Shown piece after piece: positions 44,530 to 55,761 of a stretch of DNA of 64,000 bases. Positions within the stretch are counted from its first letter, which is position 1. Each line of letters begins with the position of its first letter. The DNA is from Uranotaenia lowii. Taxonomy: Eukaryota; Arthropoda; Insecta; Diptera; Culicidae. The DNA lies in NCBI RefSeq assembly GCF_029784155.1, contig NC_073693.1, positions 139,427,988 through 139,491,987 of the forward strand, written 5' to 3'. The position numbers were made by a program, and so were the translations under genes. The notes beneath the pieces were generated by a model that was not told the DNA's origin, ran no database searches, and saw nothing but the letters and a program-made list of their open reading frames with translations.

Positions 44530-45147
44530 ATTTAACTCAACTCAGAGATTTGCTGGATTGATGTCAAACTCATCATTAAATTAATGCAAACAGTTCTTAA
44601 TCAATTCTTACAAAACGAATTTGAAAACAAAAGTTACTTAACATTCGGTATACTATTGGCATACATATCATTTTGAATCTAATAAAAAACAAAATATTCA
44701 CAATTTTGCAACTCATTCGCAGAAAAATGTTTGTTTTTCGTTACGAAGATGGGTTTTGAAAAAGCCTTCTTTTCCTACCGATAAAAACAATGTCCAAAAG
44801 TAGTACTTTTCGATACAGTTTACAAGTGCTGCTTTTCGACACTGTTTTGATTTTTAAGGAAAAACTACAATCTGTATCTGCTTCTTCTTCTTCTTTTACC
44901 AACATAGCCAAAACGTGTAAGCATCCTGGAAAATGAAAGGCTTGCGTCCTTAACTTTTCTTTTCAACGTGATCTTTGTTACATGTAAACATGCATTGCAG
45001 AGATTACTACCGCCAGGCCAACCATGTGGTAAATACCGCAAAAGATACCGGAACAAGGGGGGAAGGAATAAAGCATGGAGTTCCCTGCCAAACGCTTCAT
45101 ACTACAATCTGTATCTTCAGGATGAAAAACTAAGTTCTGGAGATTGT
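44530..45147. other. Spacer between dehydrogenase gene and foldback FB2
   Basis: AT-rich, with a (CTT)n microsatellite near 44880-44896. No gene is recognised. Confidence 0.4.
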
Positions 45148-46115
45148 ATACCGATTGGCATAAAGTCATTTGGCATAAAGCCGTTTGGCATAACGCCGTT
45201 TGGCATAAAAGTCGTTTGGCATAAAGTCGTTTGGCATAATGGCCGTTTGGCATAATGGTCGTTTGGCATAATGGTCGTTTGGCATAATGGTCATTTGGCA
45301 TAATGGCTGTTTGGCATAATTGGCATAAAATGATGGATCAAAATTTCGAGGAAGCCTCCTCACGCTTCGCGTTCGAACTAAAACGAAGTATAGTCCTTTC
45401 GCTTCGCGTTGCGGGCTATGAGATTGTCCCTAGCTATGAGAAAACCTAGAAACACGGGCCTTCCTAGGGCTTTGAATAAACTTTGCAAGACGGGGCCATC
45501 CTAAAATAATGGATCAAATTTTCATGGAAGCCTCCTCACGCTTCGCGTTCGAACTAAAATGAAGTATGGTCCGTACGCTTCGCGTTGCGGACCGGGCTAG
45601 GGGATTGTCCCTAGCTTTGGGTAAACCTAGAAAAACGGGCCTTCCTAGGGCTTTAAATAAACCTAGAAAGACGTGGCCGTCCTAAAATGATCGATCAAAA
45701 TTTTGAGGAAGCCTCCTCACGCTTCGCGTTCGAACTAAAATGCAGTATGGTCCTTACGCTTCGCGTTGCGGACCGGGCTAGGGGATTGTCCCTAGCTTTG
45801 GGTAAACCTAGAACACGGGCCTTCCTAGGGCTTTGAATAAACCTAGAAAGAAGTGGCCGTCCTAAAATGATGGATCAAAATTTCGAGGAAGCCTCCTCAC
45901 GCTTCGCGTTCGAACTAAAATGCAGTATGGTCCTTCCTTATAAATTTTTATGCCAAACGGCCATTATGCCAAACAGCCATTATGCCAAATGACCATTATG
46001 CCAAACGGCTATTATGCCAAATGACCATTATGCCAAATGATTTTATGCCAAACGACTTTTATGCCAAACGACGTTATGCCAAACGGCTTTATGCCAAATG
46101 ACTTTAGGCCAAACG
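45148..46115. mobile_element. Foldback FB2: TTTGGCATAA iteron arms
   Basis: The left arm (45150-45330) is a head-to-tail array of ~15-bp units (GTTTGGCATAATGGC variants); the right arm (45945-46113) is the same array inverted (TTATGCCAAACG). Outermost units also correspond (TTGGCATAAAGTCATTTGG left; TTGGCCTAAAGTCATTTGG right, reversed). The core is a ~180-bp tandem satellite. ORFs here (YAKRPLCQTT repeats) are artefacts of the array. No transposase. Confidence 0.75.
45333..45935. repeat. Tandem satellite, 176-181-bp unit, ~3.4 copies
   Basis: Landmark GAAGCCTCCTCACGCTTCGC occurs at 45351, 45527, 45708 and 45888. Each unit also has CGCTTCGCGTT twice, CCCTAGCT and GGGCCTTCCTAGGGCTTT. The last copy ends near 45935 at the right arm of FB2. 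Confidence 0.9.
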
Positions 46116-46589
46116 GCGTAGGACCGTTCTGGAGGGTATTATGCGGTATGGCAAAAAATTGTGCAAATCGTTGCAAAATTCAAATTTTTCATCACACGTC
46201 GTAATTTTCTAACTCGACGAGCTTTGTTGCAAAAATGTACGACTTGTGCTGAAAAAAAAACCTACTTCGTCCAGCTTGTTGCATAAATAACTAAATTAAA
46301 AAAAAGTAACAAAGTAAATATAAATACCTGACTCAAGATGGTTGTTGAAAGAACTTTTCCGAACAAATCCAGTCGAGAAGAAAGAATTAGTTGTTTCGAT
46401 AACATTCGAGCCCAACAGACACAGGACAATGTTTGAGGAGACATTTAAATCCGTTATTTACAAAACTGGACGAACAGCTGGAAACGGTTATGTATTTACA
46501 CTACACTACACCGGTACTTTCCTCTCTCTTGAGAGCAGTTCATTCTCTCGCTTCGTGCATGGGAGAAATGAATGGGTCGATTCACGTGA
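46116..46589. other. Spacer without recognised gene
   Basis: Only short overlapping ORFs on both strands; no domain or repeat family recognised. Confidence 0.35.
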
Positions 46590-46597
46590 TTCATGAT

Positions 46598-47105
46598 CAG
46601 CGATGCCAACTGTTTTTCAAAAAGTCTGGAAAATTTTAAAATAATGTCTGGAAAAATCTGGATGACGATCGAAACTTTATAGGTGGCCAAATTTTTCTTT
46701 TGGTTTTGGTCGCAAGATCGCGATATTACGTATGCTCATTACTTGACAATAATCATACATTCTATACATTACCAATGCCTGAGACCACTACTGTGTTTTA
46801 CACCCATTCTGGTAGCATAGGAACTAGCAACTTTTCATTTATTTTTTCTTTTTTAGACACGAATGCCATAATGCTGATAGTGTCAAAAATAAAACCTAAA
46901 CAAATTACTTATTCGAGTCATTTCCTGTAACCATGAAAATTTTGAATTCTGAATATTTTTAAGGCGATTCATGTTCAAACTAAAATATCTGGAAATGTCT
47001 GGAAGAAATGTCAAAAGTCTGGAAATCTGGTAACCTAACAAAAATCTCATTAAATTCCCAAAAGTCTGGAAGATTCAGACAAAATCTGGTAGGTTGACAT
47101 CACTG
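46598..47105. mobile_element. hAT MITE (CAGCGATGCCAAC family), copy 1
   Basis: Left end CAGCGATGCCAACTG; right end reversed CAGTGATGTCAACCTACC. Flanks TTCATGAT (46590-46597) and TTCACGAT (47106-47113) match at 7 of 8, an hAT target duplication. The interior is rich in GTCTGGAAA words. Same family as 54766-55173. Confidence 0.75.
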
Positions 47106-47152
47106 TTCACGATTTCAGTTCATCGATCATCGACCTTCATGAGGTGCACAAA

Positions 47153-47613
47153 CAGAGGTGCCAGGTGTCCTGATTTTTCAACATTTGTCCTAATTTTCGA
47201 GAGACCGTCCTGTTTTTCAAAAACTCTCAAGTTGTCCTGATTCTTGAAAATTTGCCCCCAAAATGTCCTGATTTGTACTGATTTTCATAAAAACTTCTTA
47301 GATAAATATGATTAAATTTGTAGTTAAACAAACTATGAGAAAATCGAATAAAAAGGTTATAAAATAGTTAATCCCATTTAACAGATGGTAATCTATATTG
47401 AAATGGTGCTTTTCGGTATGACATACTGGCCTGCCAACAAGCTGCATACTGTTGTTGCATAAATCAATCATAAATTTACAGCACTTGTATTGCGCCTTTA
47501 TTTATGCAATTTAAGCAGAAATCCTCATTATTTTCATGAATCAAGAGTTGTCCTAGAAAATCCTGATATTCTTTTTCGCGTTGTCCTGATTTTTTACCAA
47601 ACCATCTGGCACA
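47153..47613. mobile_element. hAT MITE (CAGRGGTGCCAGGTG family), short copy
   Basis: Left end CAGAGGTGCCAGGTG then TCCTGATTTTTCAACA; right end CCAAACCATCTGGCAC resembles the end of the long copy at 2370-4624. Flanks TGCACAAA and AGCACAAG share GCACAA. The interior matches the outer parts of the long copy (TTATGCAATTTAAGC region) but lacks its middle. Confidence 0.65.
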
Positions 47614-48299
47614 GCACAAGGTGCATTAGTTTACACCTCTCGTGAACGTGAAAATGGAAATACTTATATTCTTCAAAAACTCGACTATACTGCATTTCAT
47701 GGTTGCGAAACTAGGTGGAATAGATGCGGAATGGTTGAAAGATTATTTTTGAACTAGTTTAATTCCTTGTTTCTGTCATTCCGCTCGAAGTGTAAACGCA
47801 CTGAGCGAACGTGAAAACGGAAAACAAACAAGAGTGGTGAATATAAATTTCACGATCATTTTCACGTCCGAACGGCAATGTGCATTCTGAAAGAATTTTT
47901 CACCGATGACGAAAATGTTTTGCTCCATTAAAATAAGTTTTTAAATTGCAAGCACATTTAAAGACAATTAAAGGCTCAAAAATACTACGAGTTTGAAAAG
48001 AAACGCATACGATAGTTTTTTTTTAATTTTAAAACCGACTTGCAAGTACAACAACTTCTGGCTTATTTTTTTTTAATTAAACGTTTTCAAAGCTGATTAT
48101 ATTTTGAAGAAGAACAATCATTATTTGTGTTTCTTCATATTTTTTAAGAAATTTGAATTTGAATTTTAAAACCGGTTCGACTAGTATCGATCAAAATAAC
48201 GGTTAAATGATCTGTCATTTGCTGATCGAAGCCAATTTCTATCTGTCATTGAATAAACCTGTTGCTAATTTTGAAGATTCGACCGATTTGACATGTCAT

Positions 48300-48791
48300 C
48301 AGGGTTTCCAGGTAGTTTCGTCAAAAATCAGGAAAACACGAAGCAAAAAATCAGGATTTTTCCAGAACACCTCTTGATTGGTGTAAATAATTAGCAGCTC
48401 TGCTTAGATTGCATAAATAAAGGCAGAACACAGGTGCTGTAAACGCCTTGATGTAACGCCTAGTCCAACATCAGTAAGCAGCTGTTTGGCTGGCCTGCAA
48501 TTCATATCGAAGAACACCATTCATAAATCATCTGAACCGAAGTTTACCATTTATTTAATGGGTTAAACTATTTTATTATAGATTTAATTAATTTTCTCAT
48601 AATTTAACCCACAGTTTAACAACTACAAGTTCGATTTATATTTGAGATGTTTTAATGAAAATCATGAAAATTCAGGACATTTTAGAGACCAATTTTCAAA
48701 AATCAGGACAACTCGAGAGTTTTTGAAAAATCAGTACGGTCTCTCGAAAATCAGGATAAATCCTGAAAAATCAGGACCCCTGACACCTCTG
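48300..48791. mobile_element. hAT MITE in the centre of the long inverted repeat
   Basis: Ends CAGGGTTTCCAGGTAG and (reversed) CAGAGGTGTCAGGGGTCC, with AAAATCAGGA words inside: the same family as 2370-4624 and 47153-47613 in the opposite orientation. Flanks CATGTCAT and CATTTCAC match at 6 of 8. It sits where the inner arms of the larger element meet. Confidence 0.6.
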
Positions 48792-48947
48792 CATTTCACT
48801 GCGGAATATTTTTTCACAGTGGTGAGTTCACGTTCACGTTCGCGTCCGAGTTCAAAGGAAAGCCCGGTTTACAGTTCTTGTGAACTCGAACTCGAACGTG
48901 AACGTGAACTCACCACAGTGAAAAAATATTCCGCAGTGAAATGTCAA
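48792..48947. repeat. ~150-bp palindrome
   Basis: CATTTCACTGCGGAATATTT (48792) through TCACGTTCACGTTCG pairs with CGAACGTGAACGTGA through AAATATTCCGCAGTGAAATG (to ~48943). Arms of ~50 bp are nearly perfect around a ~45-bp centre that itself contains GGTTTACAGTTC. Confidence 0.8.
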
Positions 48948-50219
48948 ATCGGTCAAATCTTCAAAATTAGGAAGAGGTTTGTTCAACTGAGGGTAGAAAT
49001 TGGTTTCGATCGGAAAATGACAGATCATTCAACCAATGTTTTGATCGATACTTGTCGAACCAATGCTCAAATTTAAATTCAAATTTCTCAAAAAACATAT
49101 TGTTCTTCTTCAAAACATATTCAGCTTTGAAAACGATTGATTTTATCAAATAATCCCAAAGTTCTTATCTTTGAATACAATGAATTTAAATTAAATTTTA
49201 TGAATTTAAAGTACTCCCAAAAAGTATTTATCGATCAAGGAGTAACGAGCTTTAGCGATTCGTTTCTTTTGAAAAACTTATTGAAAGGATGTTATGAATA
49301 TAACTTCTACAAGATAGCCATTTTTTGTTCTTGATTAAAAATTGACAAACAAAAATTTCAAAATTACTTTTAATTAGTGAAACAATTGAAAAGGTTTTTA
49401 TTTAATTAAAATGCATCAGTACTCTTTTGTTTGTTAATTTTTCTGCTTTTCAGTTCTCTTTAAAACACATTATTTTTGAATGATTTCATAAATTTTTATA
49501 ATTATTTCTATAACTTTTCTGAAACACACATTTGAACAAAGCGGAATCCATTTTTTTAATTCAATGGAATCTGGCCATTCGATGATCTTCATTTACATTT
49601 ATTCGTTGAGAAGCTCTTCCAACAGGTACATTTATTTGTCGAGAAACTCTTCCAACAGGTGCAATTAAATGCTGCCCAAGCGGGTTTTAAAGTTAAAAAA
49701 AAATATCGTATGCGTTTCTTTTCAAACTCGTAGTATTTTAAGCCTTTAATTGCCTTCAAATGTGCTTACAAATTAAAAAACTATTTTTTTATGAAGCAAC
49801 AATTTTTCCGTCATCGGTGAAATTTTTTTCAGAATGCACATTGCCATTCGGACGTGAAAATGAAAGCGGAATTTATATTCACCACTATTGTTCGTTTTCC
49901 GTTTTCACGTTCGCTCAGTGCGTTTACACTTCGAGCGGAATGTCAGTGAACGCGGAAAAAATATTCCGCAGTGAAAATCGAGAGAATTGAAATAAAATTA
50001 ATATTAAAGGGCTTTGAACAAGGAAATCAGTTCAAAAATAATCGTTCAACCATTCCGCATCTATTCCACCTAGTTTCGCAGCCATGAAATGCAGCATAGT
50101 CGAGTTTTTGAAGAATATAAGTATTTTCATTTTCACGTTCGAAAGAACTGTAAATGCACCTGAACTGTAAACCGGGTTATAAGAGGCGGATGAACTAAAT
50201 ATTTAAAGCCTCTTTAAAT

Positions 50220-50241
50220 AAATCAATCAATCAATCAATCA
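50220..50241. repeat. (AATC)n microsatellite
   Basis: Five consecutive AATC units follow the right arm of the long-inverted-repeat element. Confidence 0.8.
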
Positions 50242-50298
50242 AGTTTTATAACTATTAGGATATATTGACAGTTTTACACGAACACCACCTTAGCAGGA

Positions 50299-51045
50299 GG
50301 CCTCAGCCCTAACCTCAAACCATGGGAGAACAGAATCAATTTTTGAGAAGGGCGCACGATAAACGCGATTTTGCGGTACTAATATCGACAAATTCGCCCT
50401 GTGGAAAAGCGACACACAGATGCTCTTGTTTTGATTTTTTTGGGTGGTCAGGGCTGCCAAGTGCATTGATATTTGGAAAATGATTATATTTTAAATTGAA
50501 TTTTTATTGAAAAACGTTTTCATGAGTACTGAGAATTTGCAACTTTCCCCTAGATTTCTATTAGAATATGAAATTAAACGCAACATTTATCTGAACTGAA
50601 TAACAACTGTCTGTATCGCACACTTAAACGATGTAGCGAATTATGTGAAAATGTTATAAATAATCAGAGCATGCAGGCTATTATTTTCATAGTCAACATC
50701 AACGTGGCTTTTATTAATTTACTTTTTTTTTTGTAACAGTGAATGATTTTGCATTCGTTTAGAAGTTGGAAACAACTCTTTTTACTTTACCGAGCAGTAC
50801 ATGAAAATATATTGCAGATGTTTTAAATTCACCTTGAAAATTCATTAGCGGAAGATGGCTTATCTTCATCAATTTTATTAGAGACGCCCCGTAATTAATT
50901 CAAACGATTAGCTGTTGTTAAAAATTTAATCAATTCAGAAATATTATAATTCGTTTAAAAAAAAAACAAATACTGATTTAGTAACGCGCCTAGCATCACT
51001 GGTGAGGCCGTCAGCTCATCAAAGTTTGAGGTTATGGCTGAGGCC
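50299..51045. mobile_element. TIR element (GGCCTCAGCC ends)
   Basis: GGCCTCAGCCCTAACCTCAA and, reversed from the right, GGCCTCAGCCATAACCTCAA form 22-bp inverted ends with one mismatch. The 747-bp interior is AT-rich and non-coding. No convincing target duplication, so the superfamily is open. Confidence 0.6.
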
Positions 51046-51479
51046 AATTTTTCGCCAATACTGGCGCCCGTATATACCCTTATAGTAAATTGATTTTCTC
51101 GATCTTCTCAATTTTTTTATATAGACGTTGTCTGGAAACCCTAAAGGATGTTCTCACAAATTTCCCTCTGCGATCATATTCACCACTCCGTCCGAAAGAG
51201 ATAGCACTATGAGGTGAAATTTAAACGCATCTTTCAGCATGCGCCCTTGGCCAAGCTAAAGAGGGAAAGAGAGCAACGCTGCAGTCAGTGGGTAGTGCAA
51301 AAGAGAAAACTGAAAATATCCCATCGTGCTGTCGCAGGCACACCAAAATACACCTTTTCTCGACGGGTCTCATTCGTTCGAAATTCGTCGAGGAAAAGAT
51401 TTCGAGTTGCTCGCAAAGAAAGTCGCCGTGGAAATGTAGTGCAATTTGAGGGCTTAAAAACGGCAAATTTCGGGCTAAA

Positions 51480-51750
51480 ATTAGTGTAAGTGATTGTAGG
51501 AAAAGTTTTGCCAGTGATTGGGAGTATTTTTGGGTCACGAGTGATCGTATTTGCACCGAAAAAAGTGAATCGAAAAAAGTTGTTCTGAAAATTTTCAATA
51601 CTGTGACGAGAGTGCTGTTCGTTCGATCCGATTGAAGAATAAGGAAAACGACATGAATGGCTGCTGCTGGCTAGGTGCTGTGGCTGGCAACAAACTTGGC
51701 AAAAGTTTTGCAGAAAATTGCTGATTCCGGAAGGGACATCGCAAAATCAG
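51480..51750 (+). other. Candidate untranslated first exon
   Basis: From ~51480 the sequence has the look of an insect 5' UTR (AGTGTAAGTGATTG, GTGAATCGAAAAAAGTTG) and ends in the strong donor ATCAG|GTAAGG at 51751. Two ATGs near 51650 open only short frames. No TATA box. If real, the rest of the window would be a first intron of at least 12 kb, since no coding exon is recognised downstream. Confidence 0.3.
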
Positions 51751-52144
51751 GTAAGGTGAACAGGGTCTGGAAAAATCGATTTTTCAAATTTGAAAGTTTC
51801 CTTCCATTTTCTTCTCGGTATAATAAAATCGTCTCCTTTGGCTAGGGCCAGTTCATTCATTGATTGCTTCGAGAAGGGGTTCGTCCCTGCTGATGGGAAG
51901 GAAAATCGAACATCGTTTTCTTTCGTTGGGTTGGTTTTTAATCGATTGCGTATACTATGCGTGTAACGAACAGCTGATTAGTAGTGTGAGTGAAGGCAGC
52001 CAGAGCAGGAGCCTCACGACACCAACACATTGGAACGAAATTCCACGTGAAAGATGCGACCAAAAGAGAACGAGAAAAACTGTCAGAAACCAGCCAGCCT
52101 GCAGTCGGTTCGATGCTTTCAGTTTTTCAGCCGAACAGGGGCAA

Positions 52145-52708
52145 CACTGAACCTCGAAAATACCCAAACTTGAGAACTTTCCCCGCCAACCCGAATGATA
52201 CTCCCTCCCTACAGGTTTGGCTATTGGTGGCATAGCTCAAAGTTAAGCTTTTAATGAAGAACTCACCCCCCAAAATCTGATACCGCAATAAAATGGAAAT
52301 CAAAATAAAAAAAATTACTGCAGGTACGGGAATCACACCCATACCTGCAATGGCTCTGCGATTACCATCTCAGAATGCTAACCGCTCGACCACCGGAGAG
52401 ATGTTGAGAGAGGCAGCCACATCATCGTATATGCGAAACCTTTTGCGGATGAAGCGGGAACAAAAGTTATCCCCCAAAAAAAACAGTTCCTCGCTTTGAA
52501 CTTACCCCCCAAACCTAAATCTGCCACGATGGAGGTAGCAGAATCAATTTCGCTAACAACACAAACCCCCAAAAAAAGAGTTCTCCGCTTGAAGGACAAG
52601 TTTGGCGTATTGGCATGCTGTGATTTTTTCACAAACTTGAGTTGTCAATCTTGAACTAAGGTTTGGCGGGTGGCAGTTCTCAAGTTTGGGTATTTTCGAT
52701 TTTCAGTG
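52145..52708. mobile_element. CAC-type MITE with 2-bp TSD and tRNA-like core
   Basis: Ends CACTGAACCTCGAAAATACC and (reversed) CACTGAAAATCGAAAATACC, continuing CCAAACTTGAGAACT on both sides, are flanked by AA (52143-52144, 52709-52710). Subterminal CCCAAACTTGAGAA recurs in the element at 12551-13464. The interior contains a tRNA-like sequence. 564 bp, no coding capacity. Confidence 0.75.
52322..52397 (-). repeat. tRNA-like sequence with Pol III boxes
   Basis: On the minus strand GGTGGTCGAGCGGTTAGCAT (A box) and GGGTGTGATTCCCGTACC (B box) are spaced as in a tRNA, followed downstream by TTTTTTTT, a Pol III terminator. It resembles a tRNA-Ser/Leu-like or tRNA-derived SINE head. The acceptor stem is not clearly paired, so a functional tRNA is unlikely. 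Confidence 0.5.
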
Positions 52709-52710
52709 AA

Positions 52711-53548
52711 AGCTATTTTTGTTGTTTTTTTTTATCTCGTGTTTTCGACTGATGTAAAACGAAGATTTGAAAACCGTTTTTCCTTTTTCTCTAGAAACGC
52801 TCTTGTAGCGATTGAAAGTTGGTTCCATTTTCATCAGCCAAACGTGATGTGTGCGTCTGCTCTAGAAGGTGTTTTATTTTGACCGATTCTTGACTTTTGA
52901 TTTTGGTAGTTGTGTGTTCCTATCGTGGGGTTTATTGATTAATGTAAACCCTGGAAAATTCCATGTTTGATGTTTTCTATCTGTTTTTGTTGTTCTTTTT
53001 TTCCAACAAAGTAAAGTTTCTAAAAACAGGATTTTATATTTTAAACTACTATCTACTCATTATAACTAGGCATTTAAAAAAATTAGGTCTGGTCAGACGT
53101 GTCACGAACAGCCTTTTTGGTGTAAGGTGTCTATTTCGCTTATAAGCCTCTGTTGACGATTAATCTATTTTATAGTGATACACTTTAATCGTCAATAATG
53201 AGTAGAAGCAATAGATATTGAACAGGTTTCGACTATTCAACTCTAGAAAAACACGAATCAAAACCTAGTATACAGTAGAAAAATAAAACAGAACTCATTG
53301 TGCCTTTATCAAAGCAGTTTAATTGTCGAGCCGAAAATTCTACTCAAGAATTTTTTAGTACTCTAAAAGAAACAATCTCAGAAACAAGAATTTATTGAAC
53401 TCAGGAAGAAAAAAAATCACAGTCTTGAAGAAAGTTGATTTAGAACTTTTTTTTTTTTCTTTATTATAGAGACTTTCAGCCTCGGGCTGATTTAGAACTC
53501 CCATTTAAACTATCTTAAAAAATTCTTTAGTTTCGACCCAATAGTGTT
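52711..53548. other. Spacer without recognised gene
   Basis: AT-rich, poly-T tracts, short ORFs only. No element ends found. Confidence 0.35.
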
Positions 53549-53556
53549 TAAAATTG

Positions 53557-54665
53557 CAGGGTGGATAAAAATCAATGATTTTTTCAAAAAAATCAAAAAA
53601 ATCAGATTTTTTTGATTTAAATCGGATTTTTTTGATTTAAATCAGATTTTTTTTTATTTAAATAGCATTTGTTCTATAAATTGCATTTCAGGAAACTCTT
53701 TTAGCATCCGAAGATTTTTTTTATCATGTGATAAAGCTGAGTTTAACAACTCTGTATAAGTGTAACATTCATGAATTAAGGTTTTCAACATTCATCAAAG
53801 ACCAATGTTTTTCAAACTTTATCCACATCGATTCGATTTTGTATCTAACGACTTGAAACGGTTGACGGTTTTCTCGGAAAATTTTGTTAAATTCCTTCGT
53901 AAGCTTACTCCTTTGTAATGCATGTTTTCCACTGTCCTCGTTTAATTTTATAGTTTGAATACAAATTTTTAAAGCTTTTTAAATTAAAATGGTTAATATC
54001 ATTAAAAAATGAGCAATTCCTTTACTGAATGAAAATATTATCGAAATTTACCAAATACTTTTGAAAGACGGGCTACGAGTTAGAATTTAGCACTCAATCA
54101 GCCATCTTTTTCTCTTGGTTCAGAGAAATCAAAAGACCCAACAAATAGAATAAATTCTATTTCATAACTTTCAAAAAAGTTGAGCGTTGAAATATAAGCA
54201 AATCGGATGACTTTATTAAAAAAAAGAAAAGAAAATGTTTTCAGTTTAATTGAAAGAAATGAACAAAAATTATTTTGAGCATACTTGAGCGGACATTTTT
54301 GGCCAATGTCATCTTCATACCAAAATATATGCATTGAATTAAATTTGAGTAATATTTATGAAGTATGTCCACGTGGACATTATCCAAACTCCAACCCCCT
54401 TCTACGTGGACAAGCTTTCGGCATCAATTACAACTTTTGGAATATCACAAGGAGCAAGAAAAAAAAATCAATTCTCAATTTCCGAGGGGATGCTTCGATG
54501 CTTAAAAACGTGAAAAAATGAAGAAAACCATTCCATACTCACTAAATTTCAGGGAATTTTATTCACTTAGAAACTTTGATTTAAATCACTGATCAAAATC
54601 AAGTGATTTAAATCGTGATTTAAATCATGATTTAAATCACTTTGATTTAAATCAAATCCACCCTG
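53557..54665. mobile_element. hAT element (CAGGGTGGAT, GATTTAAATC-rich ends)
   Basis: Perfect 8-bp duplication TAAAATTG at 53549-53556 and 54666-54673. Ends CAGGGTGGATAAAAATCA and (reversed) CAGGGTGGATTTGATTTAAA are followed by arrays of GATTTAAATC, a known animal hAT terminus type. The 1109-bp interior has no transposase; a short minus-strand ORF at 54098-54334 is not recognised. Confidence 0.85.
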
Positions 54666-54765
54666 TAAAATTGTGAACCTTGTTACTTTGGTTCAAATTG
54701 GAGTCATTGTAATTGAGCAGCGCATGGAAATTGGATTTAACAGCAATTTAAACTCCACCTCCAGT

Positions 54766-55173
54766 CAGGGATGCCAACCGTTTTTCAGAAATGTCTGGAA
54801 GATTTTGAAAAAAATTTCTGGAAAAGTCTGGATGGCTAATTTTATAGTTGACGACTTTTTTTTTTTTTTTTGTTCGCCGGATCGAAATATTGTAGTCTAG
54901 GGATCATGAAAATAATCAATGTCAGAGTCTATGTGATCGAAAGCTTAGACCCATTCAGCTGGCAAAATAACATCTGTATTCTAATTCACAGTAAATTGAG
55001 TGTTGAGCTATGGAATTTCAATAGTATTTTTTAAACGTTGAGCTTGTTGAAATTTCTGGACAAATCTGGATAATCTATGAAAAGTCTGGACCAGACAACA
55101 TGAGGTCTGTATTTCTGGATGACACATAAAAATCTGGAAGATTCCAGAAAAATCTGGAAGGTTGGCAACGCTG
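54766..55173. mobile_element. hAT MITE (CAGSGATGCCAAC family), copy 2
   Basis: Perfect 8-bp duplication CCTCCAGT at 54758-54765 and 55174-55181. Ends CAGGGATGCCAACCGTTTTT and (reversed) CAGCGTTGCCAACCTTCC. The interior has repeated TCTGGA(A/T) words and a T12-type run. 408 bp, same family as 46598-47105. Confidence 0.88.
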
Positions 55174-55194
55174 CCTCCAGTGTTCTTCTTGCTA

Positions 55195-55558
55195 AAGGGT
55201 GTCCACGATGAAATGGCCACACTATGAAATTGCTCTTACTTTTTAACCGTTGGACAGAATTTAATGAAAATTTGAGCGGATGTAGTTCAGAGTGCATTGT
55301 TTACATCCTGCATGTTCTAAAGTCCTGTGATCAAAACTCGCGGAAATGGAGTCGAAAGAACAGCTCGTGCGTGATAAAATCTTGCGCATTCATCACGAGA
55401 ACAAGGATCTCTCGCATCGTTCCATCGCTCAAACGTTGGGAATCGCGAATGCCACGGTGTCGCGAGTGATTAAGCGGTTCGAGGAACAATTGACCACCGA
55501 TCGGAGGCCCAGAAATGAAGGAAAAGATATAAAAGATCTGTGTTCTTCTGAGGTTTAA
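55195..55558 (+). pseudogene. Tc1/mariner (IS630) N-terminal fragment
   Basis: A terminus-like AAGGGTGTCCACGATGAAAT after TA at 55193 leads to ATG 55346: MESKEQLVRDKILRIHHENK then SHRSIAQTLGIANATVSRVI, a helix-turn-helix N-terminal domain of the ITmD37E-type IS630/Tc1 group in mosquitoes. Homology is lost after TDRRPR near 55515. No catalytic domain remains. Confidence 0.6.
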
Positions 55559-55761
55559 CAATCAGTTTGGATTTGAAAATTGTGTCAATAGTATCTCTCT
55601 GGTCAGTTCTAAGTCAAAGATTAATAACTAATAACTGCCATTAAAAGCTACATTTCGTATAAAGATATGTCCGCACTTGGTATATGATTCTCAAACACAG
55701 ATTGTAAAACTATTTTCACCCTGGCTTGTTGTGTTGTATAGTAAGGTTTTTTTTACTCTGG

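Larger units (their letters stand above)
47615..50180. mobile_element. Long-inverted-repeat element
   Basis: The left arm (about 47620-48040) and right arm (about 49697-50170) are inverted copies sharing AATACTTATATTCTTCAAAA, GTGTAAACGCACTGAGCGAA and AGAAACGCATACGATA. A second pair of arms lies inside (48075-48296 with 48943-49142, e.g. TTTGACATGTC / GAAATGTCAAA). Differences between arms (e.g. CACTGCGGAATATTTTTTC in only some) show they have diverged. No transposase is seen; ORFs are products of the arms. Confidence 0.65.

Noticed and set aside
44968..45363. ORFs with repeated YAKRPLCQTT and FGIKPFGI peptides
   Set aside because: They are read-through of the TTTGGCATAA iterons in different frames and strands, with no start context or independent coding signal.
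45151..46115. CRISPR-like array of short repeats
   Set aside because: Units are contiguous without unique spacers, occur in two inverted arms, and the genome is clearly an insect's. It is a foldback element with a tandem satellite core.
48642..49076. 144-residue ORF
   Set aside because: It runs through an hAT MITE and a palindrome (e.g. the charged segment ELELERERELTTV is the inverted repeat itself), so it is not a gene.
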